From Clostridiales bacterium (lineage in GTDB: Bacteria; Bacillota; Clostridia; Lachnospirales; Lachnospiraceae), in contig JAJPYU010000128.1 of NCBI GenBank assembly GCA_021204765.1, positions 6,417 through 12,396 on the forward strand: 5,980 bases of DNA, in the 5' to 3' direction. The position numbers were made by a program, and so were the translations under genes. Positions 1 to 5,818 of this stretch are shown piece by piece. Under the pieces are notes generated by a model that was not told the origin of the DNA, made no database searches, and saw only the letters and a program-made list of their open reading frames with translations. Positions within the stretch are counted from its first letter, which is position 1, and each line of letters opens with the position of its first letter.

Positions 1-114
1 AGTTTTTCGTTTTTTCTTCAAAGTCTTCTCCTTTCGTGACAGCCGCCGCGAAATTCGGATACTCCCCTCATTGATACGGTCTGCCACAGGCTTCCCTTTT
101 AAAATTTCAGCCAT
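1..114 (-). CDS. folD: FolD, N-terminal part only (methylene-THF dehydrogenase / methenyl-THF cyclohydrolase)
   Basis: FolD normally oxidises methylene-tetrahydrofolate with NAD(P)+ and hydrolyses methenyl-tetrahydrofolate, in the cytoplasm. Only 38 codons lie in the window. The first 16 residues, MAEILKGKPVADRINE, match the FolD N-terminus as I know it, and the position directly after fchA in an fhs-fchA-folD order supports the call. The ATG at 114-112 lies 4 nt past the fchA stop. A GGGAGG about 13 nt upstream, inside the last fchA codons, is the likely ribosome binding site, so translation is probably coupled. After residue 16 the annotated frame becomes very rich in Lys and Arg and no longer resembles FolD, while another frame reads as a balanced peptide. 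A one-base indel in the G run at 67-64, a degraded gene or an assembly error near a sequence end would explain this. I am confident of the family from the start, but not that the gene is intact. Confidence 0.68.
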   Translation of the reverse strand, partial: MAEILKGKPVADRINEGSIRISRRLSRKEKTLKKKRKT

Positions 115-118
115 AATA

Positions 119-751
119 TTATTTAAGCCTCCCCAGCACTTTTTCAAATACTTCGTCACACATCGGCACATAGGTATCCAGGAGCTCATTTGCCCGTGCA
201 TCCAGTTTATCAGCATACTCCCTGTCCTTCATGGATTTTGTATTGATAAATACATTTAAAGACGCGCTGGTAAGCGCCGCCCGGCAGCAGGCCGCTCCAC
301 ACCCGGCATCACTGATGGCTATCACTGAGCCAATCTTTTCCATCTCATGGATCAGCACTATAGCCTTGCCACAGCACTCCATGATCTCCATGGGAACAGA
401 GCAGGCCTCCTTATAAGCCGCCTCCAGCACCTGGTCCTTGTGTGCCTTCTGCTCTTCAGTCTCTTTAGGAAGCCCATATGCTTTTGACAACGGTTCGAAC
501 ACCTTAGCGTCCCGCTGCACCAGTTCCAGAAAACGCGCCTCCAGCTCTTTCGCCTCTGCCTGCAGCCTGATCACATCATCCTGCACATCCGCATACTTCT
601 TCTTACCCACAGTCAGGCTGCCAACCATATCGCCCAAAGCAGTCCCTACGGCTCCCACCAGAGCCGCGGCCCCGCCGCCGCCAGGAACCGGGGCCTTGGA
701 TGCAAGGACTTCTATAAAATCTTTACAACTTCTGTCTGTCATCTCTGCCAT
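119..751 (-). CDS. fchA: Methenyltetrahydrofolate cyclohydrolase / cyclodeaminase family protein (FchA)
   Basis: This 210-residue protein belongs to the formiminotransferase-cyclodeaminase C-domain family, which includes the stand-alone cyclohydrolase FchA that interconverts methenyl- and 10-formyl-tetrahydrofolate in the cytoplasm. Visible family features are the glycine-rich APVPGGGGAAAL near residues 20-31, the following helix-rich segment, and ISDAGCGAA at about 146-154. The length is normal for the single-domain form. The start ATG at 751 has an AAGGG Shine-Dalgarno 9 nt upstream; a second in-frame ATG (residue 4) is less well placed. It lies 97 bp downstream of fhs and directly upstream of folD, so cyclohydrolase on 10-formyl-THF chemistry is a better fit than formimino-THF deaminase of histidine degradation, since no glutamate formiminotransferase or hut gene is seen. 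Cyclodeaminase activity cannot be excluded from sequence alone. Confidence 0.88.
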   Translation of the reverse strand: MAEMTDRSCKDFIEVLASKAPVPGGGGAAALVGAVGTALGDMVGSLTVGKKKYADVQDDVIRLQAEAKELEARFLELVQRDAKVFEPLSKAYGLPKETEEQKAHKDQVLEAAYKEACSVPMEIMECCGKAIVLIHEMEKIGSVIAISDAGCGAACCRAALTSASLNVFINTKSMKDREYADKLDARANELLDTYVPMCDEVFEKVLGRLK

Positions 752-848
752 ATCATTCTTCCCTTATCTAAAAAATAACATACTCACTTAGCGAACACAC
801 CAATTATAAAAGTCGATTGCTCCGCGTTTCACGCTCTCGCAATATAAT
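752..848 (-). other. fhs-fchA intercistronic spacer with nested hairpin and TATAAT box
   Basis: The 97-bp spacer is longer than expected inside a tight operon. Read on the minus strand, it has an imperfect hairpin at 843-816: outer stem ATTGC/GCAAT, an internal loop GAGA/GGA, and inner stem GCGT/ACGC with a GAA loop. Four nt later comes a short TTTT, then a perfect TATAAT at 808-803. A matching -35 at 17 bp is poor (TGAAAC). This could be a weak attenuator, an RNA-processing site, or an internal promoter for fchA-folD. None of these is proven, and the stem is short. Confidence 0.3.
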
Positions 849-2525
849 TCAGAAGAGTCCCGTAATAACCCCGTTCTCGTCCACATCGATCTTCTCAGCC
901 GCAGGTACCTTCGGCAGTCCGGGCATCGTCATGATATCCCCGGTCAGCGCTACTATAAATCCTGCACCCGCTGAAACCTTCATGTTCCTGACACTTAAGG
1001 TGAATCCCTTCGGCGCGCCCAGCAGAGTCTGGTCGTCGGAGAAGCTGTACTGGGTCTTCGCCATGCAGATAGGCATATTGGAGAATCCCAGATCCTCCAG
1101 CTGCTTCAGCTGCTTTACGGCCGCCCCCACCAGCTGCACGCCGTCGGCGTGGTAAATCTTCGTGGCAATGGCATTAAGTTTCTCCATGATGCTCATGTCA
1201 TCCTCATAGGCGAAGGTGAAATCATTCGGCTCCTCACAGAGTCTCACAACCTCCTCAGCCAGGGCCATGCCGCCCTCGCCGCCCTTGGCCCACACTTCGG
1301 ACAGAGCCACGTTCACACCCAGCTCTTTACATTTATCTTCCACCAGTTTCAGCTCAGCTTCAGTATCTGTAGGGAAAGCGTTTATAGCGACAACACAGGG
1401 AAGCTTATATACCTGGGTGATATTCTCCACGTGCTGCAGCAGGTTCGGCAGTCCCGCTGCCAGGGCTTCCAGATTTTCATTTTTCAGGTCAGCTTTGGCC
1501 ACACCGCCGTGGTGCTTAAGTGCTCTCACAGTAGCCACAACTACTACTGCGGAAGGTGTAAGCCCCGCCATGCGGCACTTTATGTCAAGGAACTTCTCCG
1601 CACCCAGGTCAGCACCGAAGCCGGCCTCCGTGATGGCGTAGTCACCAAGCTTCATGGCCATGCGGGTAGCTGTCACAGAGTTGCAGCCATGAGCGATATT
1701 TGCGAAAGGTCCGCCGTGGACAAAGGCAGGTGTGCCTTCCAGGCTCTGCACCAGATTCGGCTTAAGCGCATCCTTGAGGAGTGCCGCCATAGCACCCTGA
1801 GCCTTCAGCTGACCTGCTGTAACCGGTTTGTCATCGTATGTATATCCGACTATGATTCTCGCCAGCCTCTCCTTCAGGTCAGGAATGTCACTGGCCAGGC
1901 AGAGCACTGCCATGATCTCAGAGGCCACGGTGATATCAAAGCCATCCTCTCTGGGGACACCGTTCATCTTGCCGCCCAGTCCGTCAACTATATTACGAAG
2001 CTGACGGTCATTCATGTCCACAGCACGCTTCCAGGTGATCTTCTTCGGGTCTATGCCAAGCTCATTGCCTTGCTGGATGTGATTGTCCAGCATAGCGGCC
2101 AGCAGATTGTTTGCCGCTCCGATGGCATGGAAATCACCAGTGAAGTGAAGGTTGATATCCTCCATGGGGACTACCTGGGCATATCCGCCGCCTGCGGCTC
2201 CGCCCTTAATCCCGAAGACCGGTCCCAGGGAAGGCTCACGCAGTGCCATAATAGCGTTCTTTCCTATTTTCCTGAGTCCGTCTGCCAGGCCCACGGTGGT
2301 GGTCGTCTTGCCCTCGCCGGCCGGGGTAGGATTGATGGCTGTCACCAGCACCAGCTTACCATTGGGCTTGTCTGCCATATCCTTAAGCATGGTGTAATCC
2401 ACCTTTGCCTTGTAATTGCCGTACTGCTCCAGGTACTTCTCATCCACTCCGGCAACAGCGGCGATCTCAGTGATCTTCTTCATCTCACATGCCTGTGCGA
2501 TCTCAATGTCAGTCTTGATTTCCAT
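849..2525 (-). CDS. fhs: Formate-tetrahydrofolate ligase (formyl-THF synthetase)
   Basis: Catalyses formate + tetrahydrofolate + ATP to 10-formyl-tetrahydrofolate, the entry step of the methyl branch of the Wood-Ljungdahl pathway and of formate assimilation into purines. The 558 residues match the usual full length (about 555-560). The ATP-binding loop TPAGEGKT lies at 67-74, the first family signature GIKGGAAGGGY at 105-115, and the second signature VATVRALKHHGG at 330-341. The ATG at 2525 has an excellent AGGAGG with a 6-nt spacer. No frameshift or missing motif is seen. It is the first gene of a minus-strand set followed by fchA and folD, which carry its product onward. A possible promoter with an extended -10 lies about 55 bp upstream. 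The long open frame on the opposite strand (1149-2642) is a codon-bias shadow. Confidence 0.97.
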   Translation of the reverse strand: MEIKTDIEIAQACEMKKITEIAAVAGVDEKYLEQYGNYKAKVDYTMLKDMADKPNGKLVLVTAINPTPAGEGKTTTTVGLADGLRKIGKNAIMALREPSLGPVFGIKGGAAGGGYAQVVPMEDINLHFTGDFHAIGAANNLLAAMLDNHIQQGNELGIDPKKITWKRAVDMNDRQLRNIVDGLGGKMNGVPREDGFDITVASEIMAVLCLASDIPDLKERLARIIVGYTYDDKPVTAGQLKAQGAMAALLKDALKPNLVQSLEGTPAFVHGGPFANIAHGCNSVTATRMAMKLGDYAITEAGFGADLGAEKFLDIKCRMAGLTPSAVVVVATVRALKHHGGVAKADLKNENLEALAAGLPNLLQHVENITQVYKLPCVVAINAFPTDTEAELKLVEDKCKELGVNVALSEVWAKGGEGGMALAEEVVRLCEEPNDFTFAYEDDMSIMEKLNAIATKIYHADGVQLVGAAVKQLKQLEDLGFSNMPICMAKTQYSFSDDQTLLGAPKGFTLSVRNMKVSAGAGFIVALTGDIMTMPGLPKVPAAEKIDVDENGVITGLF

Positions 2526-2577
2526 GATAATCCTCCTGTTTCTTTAGTTATTACACAATCCCGTTTGGTTTTAATTT

Positions 2578-2586
2578 ATCATAGCA
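2578..2586 (-). promoter_or_regulatory. Candidate extended -10 promoter of the fhs operon
   Basis: The minus strand reads TGCTATGAT at 2586-2578, an extended -10 (TGn plus a five-of-six TATAAT box). No good -35 is present at 16-18 bp, which an extended -10 can tolerate. The predicted start near 2571 gives a leader of about 46 nt before the fhs ATG. No terminator was found between the ATPase gene stop at 2648 and this site, so read-through from the ATPase gene is also possible. Confidence 0.4.
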
Positions 2587-2647
2587 GATTCACGTCGGCA
2601 ATAACATACCAACGCATGTACTTTATTATAATTTTACCTTAGCACCA

Positions 2648-3991
2648 TTAATACTCTGTTACCTCAGCCAAATACCGCTTTATCAAAAAAGTGCAGAAAT
2701 GCGGGAATGTGTGTATCTTTCCCTCAAATCCTATATTTCCTCCGGTCAGCCTGATTCCGTGAATGATATCAGGATAATGGTCGCTTTCTATAAGGGTATG
2801 CAGGGACTTTGATTTTCCATTGGAGGCCTTCACCTCCACAGGCACCAGACTCTTAAATGTCCTCAAAAAGAAATCTTCCTCCAGTGTCGAATTCTCTTTT
2901 TTATAATAATATAAGGAACAGCCGCATTTCGTCAGGGCATCAGCAGTGATATTCTCATACAGGGCTCCTTTGTAGGTGCCGAGATTCTTATTTATACGCA
3001 AGTCCTCCTGGGACTCCTCGTCCAGCATTGCCACCAACAAGCCGGTATCCTTAAAATATATTTTATATTTGCTCTCGTCAAAATTTCCCTTTAAAGGCAG
3101 TTCCGGGAACTGCAGGCAGTAACATATATTTATCAGACCGGCATCGGCGAGCCACTCGATACATCCACGGTAATCCTTAAATCTGGCACCATTGGCAACT
3201 TTTGTTATCTGGAATTTCTTATTATCCTTTGCAAGCTGTACCGGGATGCGGTCGAACACATTCATAATCCTGGTTTGATCCATGCCAACGGCGTACTTAC
3301 GGATATCCTCCCTGTAATCGATGATAAGCTGACGCTGTAATCCCAGAGATCCCTCAAATGTATCTTTTTCAATATATTCCCTGACAACTGCAGGCATTCC
3401 TCCCAATATGCAGAAATCTGTAAACAGGCTGTTGTAAGCCGCCATCTCGGCCTGAGAAAACGGGTACGCACTCTCCATGTGTGAAAGCATGTCTGATACA
3501 GCATCCTCACTATAGCCTTTCGCCATGAGAAATTCCTCGAAATCCATTGAGTACATATCATAATCAGTCTTGTATCCAACACTGTTGCTTTCTATAGTAC
3601 GATAATTAATACCCAGAAGAAATCCGCTGCAGATTACATCAAAACGGCCATCCTGCTTAAAAAATTTAAGAGCGGTAGCGATATCCGGATAAGCCTGGAT
3701 TTCATCAAAAAACAAAAGTGTATCCCCCTCCGGGAAATGTTTCTCAGGATCTATGCGTGAGATATTCCGGATAATATCAGCAACAGCATATCCGTCCTCG
3801 CAGATAAGCTTATATTTTGGCTCCTCAATGAAGTTAATATATATAATGCTCCCATAAACCGGACCGGCGAAATGCCGAATGGATTCAGTCTTTCCCACCT
3901 GTCTGGCACCTTTTACCAGCAGCGGCTTTCTGTCCGGATCGTTCTTCCATTTCGCAAGAAAAGCATCGATTTTTCTCTGTAAATAAAGCAT
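2648..3991 (-). CDS. AAA-type ATPase with C-terminal DUF4143 domain
   Basis: A 447-residue predicted cytoplasmic ATPase of the AAA_14 plus DUF4143 type, common in gut Clostridia and Bacteroidetes; its cellular role is unknown to me. The Walker A motif GARQVGKT is at residues 28-35 and Walker B, LLFFDEIQ, at about 92-99. The sensor-like strand reads ICSGFLLGI, where relatives usually have SGSLLG, so a conserved small residue is Phe at 124. The C-terminal part carries the E...D...EVK pattern (GALYENI, EEDFFL with D373, PVEVKAS with E386 and K388) that resembles a PD-(D/E)XK nuclease fold. The start is placed at 3991 because GAGGA lies 7 nt upstream. An ATG 36 bp further upstream (4027) has no ribosome site and falls inside the predicted promoter. 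The gene diverges from hsp20 and has no obvious partner. It looks more AT-rich than the folate genes, so transfer is possible. Confidence 0.9.
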   Translation of the reverse strand: MLYLQRKIDAFLAKWKNDPDRKPLLVKGARQVGKTESIRHFAGPVYGSIIYINFIEEPKYKLICEDGYAVADIIRNISRIDPEKHFPEGDTLLFFDEIQAYPDIATALKFFKQDGRFDVICSGFLLGINYRTIESNSVGYKTDYDMYSMDFEEFLMAKGYSEDAVSDMLSHMESAYPFSQAEMAAYNSLFTDFCILGGMPAVVREYIEKDTFEGSLGLQRQLIIDYREDIRKYAVGMDQTRIMNVFDRIPVQLAKDNKKFQITKVANGARFKDYRGCIEWLADAGLINICYCLQFPELPLKGNFDESKYKIYFKDTGLLVAMLDEESQEDLRINKNLGTYKGALYENITADALTKCGCSLYYYKKENSTLEEDFFLRTFKSLVPVEVKASNGKSKSLHTLIESDHYPDIIHGIRLTGGNIGFEGKIHTFPHFCTFLIKRYLAEVTEY

Positions 3992-4012
3992 TTTATTTTC
4001 CTCGCGAAATGT

Positions 4013-4041
4013 ATTGTACAAAAACATGAGGGAATAATCAA
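4013..4041 (-). promoter_or_regulatory. Sigma-A type promoter for the AAA/DUF4143 ATPase
   Basis: On the minus strand a -35 TTGATT (4041-4036) and a -10 TACAAT (4018-4013) are separated by exactly 17 bp, matching four and five of six consensus bases. The expected start near 4006 leaves a short leader of about 15 nt holding just the GAGGA site and the ATG at 3991. This placement argues against the upstream ATG at 4027, which lies in the spacer. Confidence 0.6.
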
Positions 4042-4100
4042 GTTACATTTACAAAAAATGAGCGAATTGACGAGCCTCACCCACAAAAACATGACAAATT
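4018..4100. repeat. Three imperfect direct repeats with 32-33 bp period
   Basis: Copies begin at 4018 (ACAAAAACATGAGGGAAT), 4051 (ACAAAAAATGAGCGAATT) and 4083 (ACAAAAACATGACAAATT). The shared core is ACAAAAA, an optional C, then ATGA and an A/T-rich AAT end. Start-to-start distances of 33 and 32 bp are close to three helical turns, so the copies would face the same side of the DNA. The first copy overlaps the ATPase promoter; the third ends 30 bp before the CIRCE element. They may be binding sites for a regulator, or chance similarity in AT-rich DNA. Confidence 0.4.
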
Positions 4101-4129
4101 GCTGAAAAATAAAAGATTTTTAAAAAATG

Positions 4130-4156
4130 TTAGCACTCGCTCTTGACGAGTGCTAA
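4130..4156 (+). promoter_or_regulatory. CIRCE operator (HrcA binding site)
   Basis: A perfect inverted repeat TTAGCACTC-N9-GAGTGCTAA, the canonical CIRCE element bound by the heat-shock repressor HrcA in Firmicutes. Both 9-bp arms are consensus with no mismatch. It overlaps the -35 hexamer of the hsp20 promoter and lies upstream of the predicted transcription start, so HrcA would block RNA polymerase binding rather than act in the mRNA leader. hrcA itself is not in the window. Confidence 0.96.
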
Positions 4157-4171
4157 TAAATGTGTTATAAC
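4143..4171 (+). promoter_or_regulatory. Sigma-A promoter of hsp20
   Basis: The -35 TTGACG (4143-4148) and -10 TATAAC (4166-4171) each match five of six consensus bases and are 17 bp apart. The -35 sits inside the CIRCE operator. Transcription should start near 4178, giving a leader of about 90 nt. Confidence 0.8.
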
Positions 4172-4179
4172 ATAGTGGA

Positions 4180-4234
4180 CGGCAGGAAAAACAGCTTGCC
4201 GGGACTTTAAAAACACATGCCCGCCAGTCGGGCA
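4180..4234 (+). other. Two hairpins in the hsp20 leader
   Basis: The predicted leader RNA can form a 7-bp stem CGGCAGG/CTTGCCG (4180-4186 with 4195-4201, one G-U pair) and a 6-bp stem TGCCCG/CGGGCA (4218-4223 with 4229-4234, loop CCAGT). Both lie upstream of the ribosome site at 4254-4259, which appears unpaired. This is more consistent with transcript stabilisation than with a thermometer that hides the ribosome site. No T run follows either stem, so neither is an obvious terminator. Confidence 0.4.
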
Positions 4235-4267
4235 CAGCTAAACTATAAAAGAAAGAGGGTATGACTT

Positions 4268-4717
4268 ATGATGAGACCTAATATTTATGCAGGAAATTTT
4301 GTGGAGAACATGTTTGATGACTTTTTCAGGGATCCTTTCCCTCCCACGCCTCCGATGCACAGTGTCCGCAGCGTGAACCAGATGAGCACTGACATCAGCG
4401 ACTGCGGCGACAGCTACAAGATCGAGATGGATCTCCCGGGATTCTCCAAGGATGACGTCAATGCGGAGTTAAAGGACGGTTACCTGACCATCCACGCCAG
4501 CCGTACTGAGAACAAAGAAGAGAAGGACGAGAACACACATTACATCTGCAAGGAACGCTTCACCGGCCATTACCAGAGGCAGTTCTATGTGGGTGATGCA
4601 GTGACCCAGGACGACATCAAGGCGAAATTCACCGACGGTGTCCTGGAGATTATTGTCCCGAAGATTGAGAAGAAGCCTGAGGTCGAGGAGAGCAGATTTA
4701 TCTCCATCGAAGGCTAA
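4268..4717 (+). CDS. Small heat-shock protein, Hsp20 / alpha-crystallin family
   Basis: An ATP-independent holdase chaperone that forms oligomers and binds unfolding proteins in the cytoplasm. The 149 residues have the usual three parts: an N-terminal arm with FVENMFDDFFRDPF (about 11-24), an alpha-crystallin domain from about 40 to 132, and a short tail. Landmarks are DLPGF at 55-59, the GVL of FTDGVLEIIVPK at 124-126, and a C-terminal I-x-I anchor (ISI, 145-147) that docks on a neighbouring subunit. The ATG at 4268 lies 8 nt after AGAGGG; the next ATG at 4271 is also possible, while the ATG at 4261 is out of frame and too close. It is a single-gene unit with its own CIRCE-controlled promoter and its own terminator, so expression should rise when HrcA is titrated by unfolded protein during heat shock. 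Confidence 0.96.
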   Translation: MMRPNIYAGNFVENMFDDFFRDPFPPTPPMHSVRSVNQMSTDISDCGDSYKIEMDLPGFSKDDVNAELKDGYLTIHASRTENKEEKDENTHYICKERFTGHYQRQFYVGDAVTQDDIKAKFTDGVLEIIVPKIEKKPEVEESRFISIEG

Positions 4718-4734
4718 ATTGTCCCCCTGTCTAC

Positions 4735-4766
4735 GAGGCCTGCACGCAAGCGCAGGCCTCTTTTTT
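4735..4766 (+). terminator. Intrinsic terminator of hsp20
   Basis: A perfect 9-bp GC-rich stem GAGGCCTGC/GCAGGCCTC (4735-4743 with 4752-4760), an 8-nt loop and a run of six T (4761-4766) start 17 bp after the hsp20 stop. On the minus strand no T run follows the stem, so it should act mainly on the plus strand. Confidence 0.93.
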
Positions 4767-4894
4767 ATGCGCAGAGCGCAGGCCCGCACAGGTTATCAGC
4801 AGTCTGTCGGATGCGCATCGAACCGGGGAGGCACTCCGCCTCCCGCTCAATAACCGTTGTGATGCTGACGACGCACACCTGATAGCCTTAAGAT
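4767..4894. repeat. Non-coding convergent intergenic region rich in inverted repeats
   Basis: The 128 bp between the hsp20 terminator and the HAD stop hold no gene I can support. Visible structures are TGCGC-AGA-GCGCA (4768-4780), the palindrome GATGCGCATC (4810-4819), a 7-bp hairpin GGGAGGC/GCCTCCC with loop ACTCC (4826-4844), GGTTAT/ATAACC enclosing the last two (4791-4796 with 4850-4855), and an alternative outer stem GGTTATCAG/CTGATAGCC (4791-4799 with 4879-4887, one G-U pair as plus-strand RNA). No T run follows the 4826-4844 stem on either strand. It could be a folded 3' region of the HAD transcript, a repetitive palindromic element, or chance. Confidence 0.4.
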
Positions 4895-5752
4895 TTATAA
4901 TATATATTTTTCCAAAAAGTCTGCAACGCCATCCTTATCTGAGGTGAGTTCCGTCACATAATCAGCGGCCTCCCTGCATACAGGCAGGGCGTTGGCCATG
5001 GCCACGCCGATACCGGCGGCAGACAGCAGAGCAGCATCATTGTCCCCATCTCCGAAAGCTATGGTCTCCTCAGGAGCAATCCCCATTATTTCCAGTGCGG
5101 CCATAAGGCCGTTGCCTTTGCCGCATTTCTCATGAGAGATCTCCATACACACCGGAACGGTGGCAGTGATATACACTTCTTTTGCCTTGCGGCGTACAGT
5201 GGATTCTATCATATGATGCATTCCTGTGTCTTTTATTATCACATCCATGGCATCCAGCCCGGCCGCATGGTCATATATGAAATCGATAATATATGGCACA
5301 GGGGATCTGGTCTCGCGTATGTATTCGATTGCTTTGGGATTGCCTCCGCAGAAAGGTGAAGGGTCAGCCACATAGTCCCGGGCGGCATAGGCCACGCCTT
5401 CCACTATAGCCTCGTAAGTCACCGTACCTTCCATGAAAAAATGACCCAGCCCGCCCATTATGGCCCGGACGTCCGCAGCTTTAAGCAGGCGCTGATACAG
5501 GCGCTTATCTGTATGCACATCGTACACTACAGCTCCATTGGAGGTCACCGCATAATCCACCCCGGGCAGATCATGAATGCAATCAGGAAATGAGGCATAT
5601 GGCCTGCCGCTCACCGGCAGCAGCGCTATTCCCGCGTTCCTGGCCCGCTCCAGTACATCGACAGTCCTGGGAGAAAGCTCCCTGGTATTATTGAGGATGG
5701 TAAAGTCCAGATCAAAAGCTATGCACTTTATATTTGAAAATTCGGCCGACAT
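4895..5752 (-). CDS. Cof-type HAD-superfamily hydrolase (sugar-phosphate / nucleotide phosphatase family)
   Basis: A 285-residue cytoplasmic phosphatase of the Cof (HAD IIB) family, which dephosphorylates small metabolites such as sugar phosphates or flavin nucleotides; the substrate cannot be told from sequence. Motif I is FDLDFT with nucleophile D14 and acid D16, where relatives usually have DLDGT, so the small Gly is Phe at 17. Motif II is VSGRP (S48), motif III is the Lys of GKGNG (K212), and motif IV is GDGDND (234-239). The cap domain lies between motifs II and III. The start at 5752 is chosen for GGAGG with an 8-nt spacer and because family proteins begin a few residues before motif I. 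In-frame ATGs at 5770 and 5860 would add 6 and 36 atypical residues; the one at 5770 has GAGGAGG 13 nt away and remains possible. It converges on hsp20 and has no operon partner in view. Confidence 0.93.
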   Translation of the reverse strand: MSAEFSNIKCIAFDLDFTILNNTRELSPRTVDVLERARNAGIALLPVSGRPYASFPDCIHDLPGVDYAVTSNGAVVYDVHTDKRLYQRLLKAADVRAIMGGLGHFFMEGTVTYEAIVEGVAYAARDYVADPSPFCGGNPKAIEYIRETRSPVPYIIDFIYDHAAGLDAMDVIIKDTGMHHMIESTVRRKAKEVYITATVPVCMEISHEKCGKGNGLMAALEIMGIAPEETIAFGDGDNDAALLSAAGIGVAMANALPVCREAADYVTELTSDKDGVADFLEKYIL

Positions 5753-5818
5753 ATTTACTCCCTCCCTCATGACAATGATACACCCTCCTCGTTCTTTTCT
5801 GCTGAAAGTATTTTTATC

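Noticed and set aside
1149..2642. 497-codon open frame on the plus strand opposite fhs
   Set aside because: It lies antisense to the fully supported fhs gene, its protein is rich in His, Cys, Leu and Arg without a recognisable domain, and no ribosome site is evident. It is a shadow of fhs codon bias.
2526..2647. Folate riboswitch or other leader RNA before fhs
   Set aside because: Only very weak short stems were found in the 122 bp, with no recognisable riboswitch core or terminator.
3262..3582. 106-codon minus-strand open frame inside the ATPase gene
   Set aside because: It is an alternative frame of the same strand within a gene with clear conserved motifs, and has no domain of its own.
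4025..4027. Upstream ATG as start of the AAA/DUF4143 ATPase
   Set aside because: It has no Shine-Dalgarno sequence and lies within the predicted promoter, upstream of the transcription start. The ATG at 3991 has GAGGA at 7 nt.
4180..4267. RNA thermometer controlling hsp20 translation
   Set aside because: The ribosome site AGAGGG at 4254-4259 lies outside both leader hairpins in an A-rich unpaired stretch. CIRCE already explains heat control.
4261..4281. Six-codon open frame (ATG at 4261) overlapping the hsp20 start
   Set aside because: It begins 1 nt after the Shine-Dalgarno sequence, too close for initiation, and overlaps the hsp20 start in another frame.
4800..4850. Possible tRNA on the minus strand, from GGTTCGA next to a variable-arm-like hairpin
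   Set aside because: The TpsiC stem does not pair, and no acceptor or anticodon stems could be found around it.
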